A stretch of 64,000 nucleotides of DNA from Caldicoprobacter guelmensis. Lineage in GTDB: Bacteria; Bacillota; Clostridia; Caldicoprobacterales; Caldicoprobacteraceae. Each line of letters begins with the position of its first letter. Position 1 is the stretch's first letter. Of the stretch, positions 1 to 8,626 are shown piece by piece. The stretch lies in the NCBI RefSeq assembly GCF_016908415.1, contig NZ_JAFBDW010000002.1, forward strand, positions 1 through 64,000, read 5' to 3'. The position numbers and the translations under genes were made by a program. The notes under the pieces were generated by a model. It was not told the DNA's origin, searched no databases, and saw nothing but the letters and a program-made list of their open reading frames with translations.

Positions 1-98
<98 letters not shown>

Positions 99-111
99 CT
101 TTATAAAGCGT

Positions 112-186
112 TCCTCAGTAGCTCAACGGTAGAGCACTCGGCTGTTAACCGAGGGGTTGTTGGTTCGAATCCAACCTGAGGAGCCA
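112..186 (+). tRNA. tRNA-Asn (anticodon GTT)
   Basis: A complete cloverleaf can be drawn: acceptor stem TCCTCAG/CTGAGGA, discriminator G, encoded CCA at 184-186, anticodon stem CTCGG/CCGAG with loop CTGTTAA and anticodon GTT at 144-146, and a T-arm with GGTTCGAATCC. It sits directly behind the 5S gene and is probably cotranscribed. A T-rich run follows at 189-197. Confidence 0.97.
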
Positions 187-260
187 TTTCTTTTTTTGGC
201 TCTTGTGATTTGTATTTATATTGGCAATGTGGCTTTTCGTATAGGGGCAAATATACCGGT

Positions 261-289
261 TTGTGTAGTGTATCTATATGGGCTATAAT
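261..289 (+). promoter_or_regulatory. possible sigma-A promoter of a small RNA
   Basis: A perfect TATAAT at 284-289 lies 17 bases behind a weak -35 box, TTGTGT at 261-266. A hairpin followed by a T-run ends 40-70 bases downstream, so any transcript from here would be very short. Confidence 0.4.
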
Positions 290-294
290 CAGAC

Positions 295-359
295 TGAAAG
301 ATAATGCGCTTTAATTACAAAGCAAATAAGCTCTGGAAAGCAGGGCTTTTTATTTTTTT
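295..359 (+). ncRNA. candidate small RNA of about 65 nt
   Basis: The stretch between the promoter-like sequence (261-289) and the terminator (329-359) could give a 60-65 nt transcript with two hairpins: GCTTT/AAAGC near 308-323 and AGCTCTG/CAGGGCT at 329-347. No reading frame is present. It may instead be only the end of the rRNA-tRNA operon. No known family is recognised. Confidence 0.25.
329..359 (+). terminator. Rho-independent terminator
   Basis: A 7-bp stem AGCTCTG/CAGGGCT (329-335 with 341-347) with a 5-base loop is followed by a T-rich tail (348-358). It probably ends the rRNA-tRNA transcript and/or the small RNA. Confidence 0.75.
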
Positions 360-365
360 GGGTAT

Positions 366-393
366 TTGTTAAATCTATTCCGTGTGGTAAAAT
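366..393 (+). promoter_or_regulatory. possible promoter of the oxoamine synthase gene
   Basis: TTGTTA at 366-371 and TAAAAT at 388-393 are 16 bases apart. The leader to the start codon at 524 would be about 125 nt, with no clear fold. Confidence 0.4.
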
Positions 394-523
394 AATCTCA
401 TAATAGACGCTTGAAAACATCAAGGGCTATACGAAAGACATCTCTTAAGGGATTTAGCTGGAAGAGAGTGACATTTTAAGAGTAAAACACAAATTTGATG
501 GTATGTAAAGGGGTGAGGGGGTA

Positions 524-1726
524 ATGGACATTTTTGAAAAGTGTTACAATTATACCGCTGCCAAGGAAGCCATGAAGGCAGGGATATATCCTTATTTTCA
601 TGTGTTGGAGTCGGGGCAGGATACCGAGGTTATAATCAATGGAAAAAGAACTATAATGATAGGTTCCAACAATTACTTGGGTCTTACTTCTGATCCAAGG
701 GTTATTGAGGCTGCAAAACGGGCTCTGGATAAGTATGGAACGGGATGTTCGGGTTCGAGATTTTTAAACGGTACCCTGGACCTGCACGTTGAACTTGAAA
801 AGCGGCTGGCTGCTTTTCTAAAAAAGGAGGCGGCGCTCACCTTTAGCACCGGTTTTCAGACAAACCTGGGGATCATTTCGGCTATTGCCGGTAGAAATGA
901 CTACATAATATGTGATAGGGCTAATCATGCCAGCATAATTGACGGATGCAGGCTTAGCTTTGCAAAAGTGCTCAAGTTTGAGCACAACGACATGGAAGAT
1001 TTGGAGCGCATATTGAGCAATATTCCAGACAAACACGGTAAGCTCATCGTGGTTGACGGGGTTTTCAGCATGGAAGGCGACATATGCAATCTTCCTGAGA
1101 TAGTGAGATTAGCTCGAAAATACGGGGCTCGTGTAATGGTGGACGATGCCCACGGCCTTGGAACTTTAGGCAAACACGGCAGGGGTACAGCCGAGTACTT
1201 CGGCCTAGAGGATGAAGTAGACATAATAATGGGGACTTTTAGCAAATCATTAGCCAGCTTGGGTGGCTATATAGCTGCTAGCGAGGAGGTAATACATTAT
1301 GTCAAGCATGTATCCCGGCCTTTTATATTCAGCGCTTCCATTTCACCCGCCAATGCAGCGGCCGCTCTTGAAGCCCTCAATATACTTCAATCCGAACCTG
1401 AACGCGTTGCAAGGGTGCAAGAAAATGCAAGGTATATGAGAGAGGGGTTAAAAAAGCTGGGCATTCCTATACGCGAAACCGAAACGCCCATTATTCCTGT
1501 CATGACGTGGGAGGACAGAAGGACATTTGTCATTGCTAAGCAGCTTTTGGACGAGGGGGTATATGTCAATCCTGTAGTTTCACCTGCAGTTAAGCCCGGC
1601 CAATGCTTGCTGAGAACCAGTTATACCGCTACCCATACAAAGGAACAGCTGGATTACGCTTTGAGTGCTTTTGAGAGGGTATTTAGCCGAGAAACGAAAG
1701 AGCCATTTGCTGCGGCTATTGAGTAA
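524..1726 (+). CDS. PLP-dependent alpha-oxoamine synthase, serine palmitoyltransferase/KBL-like
   Basis: This is a fold-type I PLP enzyme of the alpha-oxoamine synthase family, which condenses an amino acid with an acyl-CoA (KBL, BioF, ALAS, SPT). At 400 aa it has the family's usual length. The Schiff-base lysine is K241 in [12 protein letters not shown]. The N-terminal features GSNNYLGL and [15 protein letters not shown] resemble bacterial serine palmitoyltransferase-like proteins more than E. coli Kbl. A GGTGAGGGGG ribosome site precedes the ATG. The following zinc dehydrogenase would suit a threonine Tdh-Kbl pair, but I cannot decide the amino acid or acyl-CoA. Family call is secure; substrate is open. 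Confidence 0.85.
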   Translation: MDIFEKCYNYTAAKEAMKAGIYPYFHVLESGQDTEVIINGKRTIMIGSNNYLGLTSDPRVIEAAKRALDKYGTGCSGSRFLNGTLDLHVELEKRLAAFLKKEAALTFSTGFQTNLGIISAIAGRNDYIICDRANHASIIDGCRLSFAKVLKFEHNDMEDLERILSNIPDKHGKLIVVDGVFSMEGDICNLPEIVRLARKYGARVMVDDAHGLGTLGKHGRGTAEYFGLEDEVDIIMGTFSKSLASLGGYIAASEEVIHYVKHVSRPFIFSASISPANAAAALEALNILQSEPERVARVQENARYMREGLKKLGIPIRETETPIIPVMTWEDRRTFVIAKQLLDEGVYVNPVVSPAVKPGQCLLRTSYTATHTKEQLDYALSAFERVFSRETKEPFAAAIE

Positions 1727-1793
1727 TATTTAAGTGGAGTAGTTCACAAACAAGGCATTAAAGTAAGATATAATAAAAGGGGGCGTCTTGGGA

Positions 1794-3005
1794 ATGAAGG
1801 CGGTAACTTTTAGCGCTGACCTGTTGCCTTATATTTTAACCCTTGCAATGGGAAAGGTTAACCGTAAGCTTTACTATAGCCGTTTTTCTTGTGTAAGGTA
1901 TGAAGACGTTGAAGAACCTGTTTTACCGGGCGATGACTGGGTAAAGGTTAAGACCATATACGGCGGTATATGTGGAAGCGATATAAACATGATATTCCTT
2001 CATGACAGCCCCCTGCTCTCGCCTTTTGCTTCCAAAAAATTTGTAATGGGGCATGAAAACCTTGGAGTCATCGTGGAGAAGGGGAAAAACGTCAAAGGTT
2101 TTGAGGTGGGAGATAGAATAGTGGCTGACGATGTATTGTCGTGTGAGCCACGAGGCCTTGAAAAGTGCCCTAAGTGTTTAGAGGGGGATTACAACCTGTG
2201 CTTGAATTTTACCGAGGGTAAGCTTTCCGCAGGGACCATCATGGGGACGTGTGCCGATACGGGTGGAAGCTGGGGAGAATTTTATGTTGCACACAAGTCA
2301 CAGCTATTTAAGGTTCCCGATAATCTTAAGGATGAAGAGGCTATCTTGATAGATCCTCTGTGTTCTGCTTTGCATCCCGTGCTGAGGAACTTTCCTTCTG
2401 ATAATGAAAAGGTTTTGGTGATAGGTTCGGGTATCATCGGCATTTTGATAGTGGCATCCTTGAGAGCTTTTGGTTCTAAAGCTGATATTACGGTGATAGC
2501 CAAGTATGGCTTTCAGGGACAGCTTGCCCATAAGTACGGGGCTGACAGGGTAATATACTCCAGGGATTGCAACGTTGAAACCATGGCTGAAATAACCGGT
2601 GGGAAAGTGGTAAAGCCACTTATTGGATATAAATACTTAATTGGCGGATTTGACAGGGTTTTTGACTGCGTTGGGACAGAATCCAGCTTGAAAGATTCTT
2701 TAAGGTATATCAACTCCGGTGGAACGCTTGTGCTGGTGGGACTGGGTGCCCAGATAAAACTCGATTGGTCGATGGTATGGTTTAAGGAAGTCACCATAAA
2801 GGGGATATACGGTTACGGCGTTGATCCTGTGGATGGAAAAAGGGAGCGAACCTTTAAAATAGGGCTAGATTTAATGGCATCGAGGAAGCTGGATTTATCG
2901 CCGTTGGTAACCCATGTATTTGATTTAAAGGACTATAGAAAGGCGATAGAGGTGGCTTCACATAAGAAAGAATACCAATCGGTTAAAGTACTTTTAAAAC
3001 CGTAA
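1794..3005 (+). CDS. zinc-binding medium-chain alcohol dehydrogenase
   Basis: An MDR-superfamily NAD(P)-dependent dehydrogenase. It has the catalytic-zinc cysteine in GGICGSD, GHE in FVMGHENLG, a cysteine-rich structural-zinc loop (C..CPKC......C around residues 120-135) and the nucleotide-binding VIGSGIIG. It is about 403 aa, longer than threonine dehydrogenase (about 345 aa), with an N-terminal extension before the GroES-like domain. ATG 1794 is chosen with AAAAGGGGG 10 bases upstream; an in-frame TTG at 1788 is possible. It lies 67 bases behind the oxoamine synthase and may be cotranscribed. Substrate unknown. Confidence 0.82.
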   Translation: MKAVTFSADLLPYILTLAMGKVNRKLYYSRFSCVRYEDVEEPVLPGDDWVKVKTIYGGICGSDINMIFLHDSPLLSPFASKKFVMGHENLGVIVEKGKNVKGFEVGDRIVADDVLSCEPRGLEKCPKCLEGDYNLCLNFTEGKLSAGTIMGTCADTGGSWGEFYVAHKSQLFKVPDNLKDEEAILIDPLCSALHPVLRNFPSDNEKVLVIGSGIIGILIVASLRAFGSKADITVIAKYGFQGQLAHKYGADRVIYSRDCNVETMAEITGGKVVKPLIGYKYLIGGFDRVFDCVGTESSLKDSLRYINSGGTLVLVGLGAQIKLDWSMVWFKEVTIKGIYGYGVDPVDGKRERTFKIGLDLMASRKLDLSPLVTHVFDLKDYRKAIEVASHKKEYQSVKVLLKP

Positions 3006-3079
3006 CGCTTTGGTATATAACCGTTAAATTTTGATTTCAATGTAAGAAAAACGCAGTTTACAGTAGCTTTACTTTTATA

Positions 3080-3108
3080 TTGACGGGGCAAAGCCGTTGT
3101 GTTACACT
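3080..3108 (+). promoter_or_regulatory. sigma-A promoter of the gnd operon
   Basis: TTGACG at 3080-3085, a 17-base spacer, and TACACT at 3103-3108. The expected start of transcription (about 3115) falls inside the palindrome at 3112-3125, about 100 bases before gnd. Confidence 0.7.
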
Positions 3109-3111
3109 AAA

Positions 3112-3125
3112 TGTAAGCGCTTACA
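3112..3125 (+). promoter_or_regulatory. LacI/CcpA-type operator on the transcription start
   Basis: TGTAAGCGCTTACA is a perfect 14-bp palindrome with the central CG typical of LacI/GalR-family operators, and it fits the catabolite-responsive element (cre) consensus. It covers the predicted +1, where binding would block initiation. Candidate binders are the LacI-family protein encoded at 10272-11261 or CcpA; the sequence cannot tell which. Confidence 0.75.
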
Positions 3126-3214
3126 AGAAGCTATAATTCCTCATTATTGCAAACACTATCTTTTGAATTATAGTGAAATTCCTTTTCAGTTCAAAATGAA
3201 AGGAGCTGTTTTAG

Positions 3215-4633
3215 ATGACTAAGGCGGACATAGGGCTTATTGGCCTTGCGGTCATGGGACAGAACTTAGTGCTTAACATGGAGAGCAAGGGCTACGCTGT
3301 GGCGGTATATAACCGTACGCCAGAAAGGACCAAGGAGTTTATGGAGGGGCCTGCAAAAGGCAAAGAAAGGATTATACCCGCTTATACCCTGGAGGAGTTT
3401 GTGGCATCGTTGAGCCGCCCGCGTAAGGTCATGATAATGGTTAAAGCAGGAAAACCCGTGGATGATGTGATCGATTCCCTTCTTCCTCTTTTGAATGAAG
3501 GAGATATAGTAATCGACGGCGGCAATTCCTATTTTAAGGATACCATAAGGCGTACAAGGCAGCTTGCCGAAAAAGGCATCCTTTTTATGGGCGTTGGGGT
3601 TTCAGGTGGAGAGGAAGGTGCTTTAAAGGGCCCCAGCATCATGCCGGGTGGACCTTATGAAGCGTGGGAGCAGGTAGGCAGGATATTGAGGGATATAGCT
3701 GCCAAGGTAGGAGATGATATTCCTTGCTGCGATTACATAGGGCCTGATGGTGCAGGTCATTACGTTAAAATGGTACATAACGGCATTGAGTACGGGGATA
3801 TGCAGCTTATCAGTGAAGCATACTTTTTGATGAAAGAGCTTCTGGGATTCTCAGCTCTGGAGATGCAACCCATATTCCAGAGATGGAATGAAGGGGAACT
3901 TAATTCTTATCTTATCGAGATTACGGCTGATATCCTGGGAAGGATAGATGAAGAGACTGGACTGCCTATGGTAGATGTGATACTTGATCGGGCAGGGCAA
4001 AAGGGGACGGGCAAGTGGACGTCGCAGGAGGCTCTGGATTTAGGCGTCGCTGCTCCTACTATCGCCGAGGCGGTGTTCGCTCGCTGCATATCGGCCATAA
4101 AAGAGGAGCGCCTGGCTGCTTCCAAGGTCTTAAAAGGTCCTCAGATTAAGTTTGAGGGTGAGCGTGAGCAACTTATAGAGGATATCGGTAAGGCTTTGTA
4201 CGCTTCTAAGATTTGTTCCTATGCTCAGGGTTTTGCACTTCTCAGACAGGCTTCTGAAGCCTATAACTGGAATCTCAAGCTGGGCGATATCGCTCTCCTG
4301 TGGCGAGGAGGGTGTATAATCCGTGCACAGTTCCTAGAACGTATCAAGGAGGCTTATGATAGGGATCAGCAGCTTCCTAATCTTTTGCTTGACCCATACT
4401 TTAAACAAGTGATGGAGGAATCGCAGGACAGCTGGAGAAGAGTTGTAAGCCTGGCCGTGCAAAATGGTATACCTGTACCTTGTTTTAGTTCTGCACTGGC
4501 ATATTACGACTCGTATCGTAGAGATAGGCTTCCGGCAAATCTCATACAGGCACAGCGTGACTACTTTGGGGCTCATACCTATGAAAGGGTTGACAGGGAG
4601 GGCATTTTCCATACCGACTGGCTTGCAAGGTAA
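3215..4633 (+). CDS. gnd: 6-phosphogluconate dehydrogenase, decarboxylating
   Basis: Converts 6-phosphogluconate to ribulose 5-phosphate and CO2 with reduction of NAD(P)+. The 472-aa length is normal for the long form. Visible are the Rossmann motif GLIGLAVMG at residues 7-15, [16 protein letters not shown], the catalytic K185 in [15 protein letters not shown], and a C-terminal end typical of Gnd. It has an AAAGGAG ribosome site and is the first gene behind the operator-bearing promoter at 3080-3125. The next gene, a gluconokinase, supplies its substrate, so the two form a gluconate route into the pentose phosphate pathway. Confidence 0.97.
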   Translation: MTKADIGLIGLAVMGQNLVLNMESKGYAVAVYNRTPERTKEFMEGPAKGKERIIPAYTLEEFVASLSRPRKVMIMVKAGKPVDDVIDSLLPLLNEGDIVIDGGNSYFKDTIRRTRQLAEKGILFMGVGVSGGEEGALKGPSIMPGGPYEAWEQVGRILRDIAAKVGDDIPCCDYIGPDGAGHYVKMVHNGIEYGDMQLISEAYFLMKELLGFSALEMQPIFQRWNEGELNSYLIEITADILGRIDEETGLPMVDVILDRAGQKGTGKWTSQEALDLGVAAPTIAEAVFARCISAIKEERLAASKVLKGPQIKFEGEREQLIEDIGKALYASKICSYAQGFALLRQASEAYNWNLKLGDIALLWRGGCIIRAQFLERIKEAYDRDQQLPNLLLDPYFKQVMEESQDSWRRVVSLAVQNGIPVPCFSSALAYYDSYRRDRLPANLIQAQRDYFGAHTYERVDREGIFHTDWLAR

Positions 4634-4687
4634 TTGGGTTGGCTGGTTATAGGAGATAGAAAAAACAAAAAAAGAAAGGATGGGGGA

Positions 4688-6133
4688 ATGTTGAATATCC
4701 TTGCTTTAGAAGTGAGCACCTCTTCTGCCAAAGCCATGATATATTCCCTTGATAAGGGGATCAGGGGTGTGTACAGCCTACCTTTTAAGGATACCGTAAA
4801 TGATGTGGTGTCCCAGGACCCTGAGGGGATTTACCAGGCTGTGATAGAATGTGCCAAAACGCTCATTGAGCGAGAAAACTGTCAGATCGATGCCATTGGG
4901 TTAGGGAGCACATGGCACAGCATCCTCTTGCTTGACCGGGAGCGCAGACCCATAGGTAGGATCAAGACCTGGGCCAGTACTGAAGCCGCTCCTACTGCTG
5001 CCCAGTATCGAAAAGATGAGCAGCTTAAACGGTGGTTTTACCAGCGGACAGGCTGCATGGTACACAGCATATACCCGGTATGGAAGTTCCTCCATGCCAA
5101 GCAGCAAGGGCAGATAGACCCTGAAGGTTATATTTCTTCTCAGCCGGAATACGTATTTGAAAGGCTGACTGGGCAGATAGGGGTTTCACGCAGCATCGCC
5201 TCAGGTACCGGTTTTATGAATATCCATACTTTGGAATGGGACCAGGAGATATTGGACTTTGTGGGCCTTAAGGTAAGTCAGTTGGCCCCACTTTGCGAAG
5301 TAGACCATACGGTTCCTTTAAGTGAGGAAGCCGCAGCAGAGTTGGGGCTTAAAGCCGGTATTCCGGTAGCTCTGCCTGGCCCCGACGGAGCGCTCAATCA
5401 GGTAGGAGCGGGAGCCATGGGGCAGGGCATAATGACCATGTCGGTGGGGACCAGTGGCGCATTGAGAGTTACCAGTCTCATTCCAGTTTTGCCAGATAAT
5501 CCTTCAACTTGGTGTTATTACGTGGCCGAGGGCAAGAGGTTGGCGGGTGCTGCTACATCTGGTGCAGGCAACTGCGTGCAATGGTTTGGAAAAAAGTTGA
5601 ACCTTGGTAAGTTAAGTTACCGTGAGCTGGATGAAATGGCCAGTAAGATCGAGGTAGAGGATGCCCCCATATTTTTGCCGTTTTTGTATGGAGAACGTTG
5701 CCCAGGATGGGAGGATACCAGGACGGGCATTTTTTTAGGACTCAAACCCCACCATGAGATAGGACATCTCCACTACGCAATACTTGAGGGAGTACTTTTT
5801 AATCTATATCAATGTTATATGGTTCTGGAGCAGCTGATGGGGGCACCTAGGGAGATCAGGATATCGGGTGGTATTGAGAATTCACGCTGGTGGCTTCAAA
5901 TGGCGGCCGATATATTCCAGAGAGAAATTTATACCTCCAGCATAGAACATGCTTCTACCATGGGGGCAGTAGCGGTGGCAATGAAGGCTGTTGGAGCCAT
6001 AAGGTCGTTGGAGGAGTTTAACCCGAGTCAAGGCAAAAGGATAATTCCTGATGAGAAGATGGCAAAGGTGTACGCTAAAAGGTTTGAGCGTTATATGGAA
6101 TGGTATGATAAAACTTCTAACAGGGGTGAGTAA
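4688..6133 (+). CDS. gntK: FGGY-family gluconokinase
   Basis: A sugar kinase of the FGGY/ASKHA fold (481 aa), predicted to make 6-phosphogluconate from gluconate and ATP. Seen are the N-terminal phosphate loop ALEVSTSSAKAM, the middle PGPDGALNQVGAG and SVGTSGALR, and the C-terminal ISGGIENSRWWLQMAADI adenosine-site region. ATG 4688 is preferred over a TTG at 4634 because AGGATGGGGG stands just before it and the FGGY fold begins there. Its place between gnd and the LarA-family epimerase supports gluconate as substrate; another aldonate or a pentulose is possible on family grounds. Confidence 0.85.
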   Translation: MLNILALEVSTSSAKAMIYSLDKGIRGVYSLPFKDTVNDVVSQDPEGIYQAVIECAKTLIERENCQIDAIGLGSTWHSILLLDRERRPIGRIKTWASTEAAPTAAQYRKDEQLKRWFYQRTGCMVHSIYPVWKFLHAKQQGQIDPEGYISSQPEYVFERLTGQIGVSRSIASGTGFMNIHTLEWDQEILDFVGLKVSQLAPLCEVDHTVPLSEEAAAELGLKAGIPVALPGPDGALNQVGAGAMGQGIMTMSVGTSGALRVTSLIPVLPDNPSTWCYYVAEGKRLAGAATSGAGNCVQWFGKKLNLGKLSYRELDEMASKIEVEDAPIFLPFLYGERCPGWEDTRTGIFLGLKPHHEIGHLHYAILEGVLFNLYQCYMVLEQLMGAPREIRISGGIENSRWWLQMAADIFQREIYTSSIEHASTMGAVAVAMKAVGAIRSLEEFNPSQGKRIIPDEKMAKVYAKRFERYMEWYDKTSNRGE

Positions 6134-6136
6134 ATT

Positions 6137-7423
6137 ATGGAAGGAATTGTATTGAAAGCCGCCGATAACAGGGGACTTGATAAAGAGCAGGTCCGTTCTG
6201 CCCTGGAAAGGGCTTTGGAGGGACGCAAAGAGAGCCTTAAAAAGGTATTGTTGTTACCGCCAGATTTCACCCGGGCGCATTCGGGAGCAGGAGACATCAC
6301 CGCAATGCTGTATGAGATGCTTGAAGGTACATGTCAGGTGGATATCATGCCGGCATTGGGCACGCACATGCCTTTAAGCGATGAGGAACGCATAGCTTTC
6401 TTTGGTGAGAGGATTCCCAAAGAGCGGTTTATAGTGCATAACTGGCGGGAAGATGTAGTAAAGATTGGGGAAGTGCCCGGCGAGTATGTCAAGGAGATTT
6501 CTGAAGGTTTGATGGAGGACTCTATAGATGTGGAAGTTAACTGGCGGCTGGTGAAAGGTGGGTATGACCTCATCGTCTCCATCGGTCAGGTGGTGCCCCA
6601 TGAAGTGGTGGGGATGGCCAACTATAGCAAGAATATATTCGTAGGTTGTGGCGGATACAGCATGATAAACAAAACGCATATGCTAGGCGCTGTGTATGGA
6701 ATGGAGAGGATTATGGGTCGGGACCATTCGCCAGTGCGTAAGGTGTTTGACTATGCCGAGCAACACTTTGCCAAAGACATGCCCCTTATTTATATATTGA
6801 CGGTCACCACCCATGAAGAGGGTAAGGTTTTGATTCACGGCTTGTTTATCGGAAGAGAGCGTAGGTTGTTTGAAGAAGCCGTGGCTTTGAGCCAGCAGAA
6901 GAACATGCAGTTCCTGGATGAGCCGTTGCAAAAAGTGGTGGTGTATTTGGACCCGCAGGAGTTCAAGAGCACTTGGCTGGGCAACAAGGCCATATACAGG
7001 ACGCGGATGGCAATTGCCGATGGTGGTGAGCTCATAGTGCTTGCTCCAGGTGTAAGGCAGTTTGGCGAGGATAAGGGCAATGATATGCTGATTCGCAAAT
7101 ATGGCTATGTGGGCAGGGAGCGGGTGCTCAAGCTGTGGAAGGAGCAAAAGGACCTGCAGGAGAACCAGTCGGTGGTGGCCCACCTCATTCACGGTTCGTC
7201 AGATGGGCGATTTACCATCACATACGCACCAGGCCATCTTACTCGAGAGGAAGTGGAAGGTGTAAACTTCAAATACATGGACCTTGATGAGGCTTACAGT
7301 CTTTACAACCCCGAAAAGCTCAAAGACGGATTTAACGTGCTGGAAAACGGCGAGAGGATTTTCTACATAAGCAATCCGGCGCTAGGCCTGTGGGCATACA
7401 GGGGCAGGTTCTTCAGCGAATGA
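6137..7423 (+). CDS. LarA-family nickel-pincer hydroxyacid epimerase (likely aldonate 2-epimerase)
   Basis: A member of the lactate racemase superfamily (DUF2088), 428 aa. All residues used by LarA are in register: DFTR (43-46), the catalytic H77 in LGTHMP, and H155, K165 and H181 spaced as H174, K184 and H200 of Lactiplantibacillus LarA, which hold the nickel-pincer nucleotide. It begins 3 bases after gluconokinase, so it is translationally linked to it. Family knowledge includes D-gluconate 2-epimerases among LarA homologues, so gluconate/mannonate interconversion is the best guess here. Cofactor genes larB/C/E are not in the window. Family certain; substrate inferred. Confidence 0.85.
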   Translation: MEGIVLKAADNRGLDKEQVRSALERALEGRKESLKKVLLLPPDFTRAHSGAGDITAMLYEMLEGTCQVDIMPALGTHMPLSDEERIAFFGERIPKERFIVHNWREDVVKIGEVPGEYVKEISEGLMEDSIDVEVNWRLVKGGYDLIVSIGQVVPHEVVGMANYSKNIFVGCGGYSMINKTHMLGAVYGMERIMGRDHSPVRKVFDYAEQHFAKDMPLIYILTVTTHEEGKVLIHGLFIGRERRLFEEAVALSQQKNMQFLDEPLQKVVVYLDPQEFKSTWLGNKAIYRTRMAIADGGELIVLAPGVRQFGEDKGNDMLIRKYGYVGRERVLKLWKEQKDLQENQSVVAHLIHGSSDGRFTITYAPGHLTREEVEGVNFKYMDLDEAYSLYNPEKLKDGFNVLENGERIFYISNPALGLWAYRGRFFSE

Positions 7424-7564
7424 GGGAATTGGCGAGGTAAGTTGTTGCTGGACATCATGTAAAAAGAGGAGTAATAGCCATTGTTGCTAAAACTGCCGGT
7501 GAAGCTTATTGTTTTGAAGCCGGGGTTTTAAGCAGCTTAAGAATTTTGAAAACCTGGAGGGTAT

Positions 7565-8500
7565 ATGATGGGGCAGCTGTTGGAAGTATTGAAGAATGAA
7601 CATATAGAGCTTAGGGTGTGCCCTCAAGTGGGGGCAGGTATCTTCTCTCTGAGGTATTGCCTGGGCAATGAATGGGTGGACGTGATGAGGCCTACACCTT
7701 ATGAAGCGGTTGAGAACAAAAGCGCAGGCCGGTTCGCCTGTTTCAATATGATTCCCTATTCAAACCGCATAGAAAATGCAATCTTAAAATTCAGGGGCAA
7801 GGTCTATAATCTTCAAAAGAATACCCCTGAAGGACATGCCATACACGGTGATGTGCGCTTCAGGCCTTGGAAGGTGCTTTATAAAAATGCGGAGCGAATT
7901 GCAATGGGCTTTGATAGCAGGGATTTTAATGATATAGCGTGGCCCTTTCCCTTTTATGCTGAAGTGGAATATATTTTGGCAGGAGCTACTTTAACCATCC
8001 GTTTGATGCTAAAAAACATTGGGACTGAAGAGATGCCAGGTGGTATGGGTATTCATCCATATTTCATGAGAAGGCTCATGCCTGAAGATGATGCTGTGTT
8101 TTTGCAAATGCCCGCAAAGGGCATTTATCCTGGCGATACTCCGATACCCACTGGTCCGTGGACTGAAATACCCCCTAATCTTGATTTTTCTCACGAAAGG
8201 CAGCTGGGCCTTGAGCATATTGATAAGTGCTATAGAGCCATTCATGCTCCTATCATTATAAGATGGCCAGGCAGCGGTGTGGTGCTTACGATGGAAGCAG
8301 ATGAAATATTCAAGCACGTAATTCTGTATTCGCCGAAAGATAACCATGAATTTTTTGCGGTTGAGCCGGTTACCAATTGCAATAACGGATTCAATATGGC
8401 CGAAGAAGGGATAGAGGATACAGGCACAATTTATATGCAACCGAAAGATACTATAGTTGGAAGTATAACCATACAACTTATGCGAGAGGACATCTGTTGA
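7565..8500 (+). CDS. aldose 1-epimerase (mutarotase) family protein
   Basis: A GalM-like beta-sandwich protein of 311 aa, expected to interconvert alpha and beta anomers of an aldose. The family's conserved stretches are seen: PYSNRIENA near residue 60, a GHAIHG segment, GIHPYF near 160, and the catalytic glutamate in FAVEPVTNCNNGFN near 265. GGAGG stands 4 bases before the first of two ATGs. It follows the LarA-family gene after 140 bases and precedes sugar kinase and isomerase genes. The sugar is not defined. Confidence 0.85.
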   Translation: MMGQLLEVLKNEHIELRVCPQVGAGIFSLRYCLGNEWVDVMRPTPYEAVENKSAGRFACFNMIPYSNRIENAILKFRGKVYNLQKNTPEGHAIHGDVRFRPWKVLYKNAERIAMGFDSRDFNDIAWPFPFYAEVEYILAGATLTIRLMLKNIGTEEMPGGMGIHPYFMRRLMPEDDAVFLQMPAKGIYPGDTPIPTGPWTEIPPNLDFSHERQLGLEHIDKCYRAIHAPIIIRWPGSGVVLTMEADEIFKHVILYSPKDNHEFFAVEPVTNCNNGFNMAEEGIEDTGTIYMQPKDTIVGSITIQLMREDIC

Positions 8501-8626
8501 GTGTAGGGAGGTTAATTAAATAGTCGAGTTTTTCTGAAAATTTTTTGTGTATTGGGAGGACTTCAATAATATAAAGAAGAATTAAATTTATTGAAGATAG
8601 GGAAAGGGTATTGGAGGTGCCAGGAG

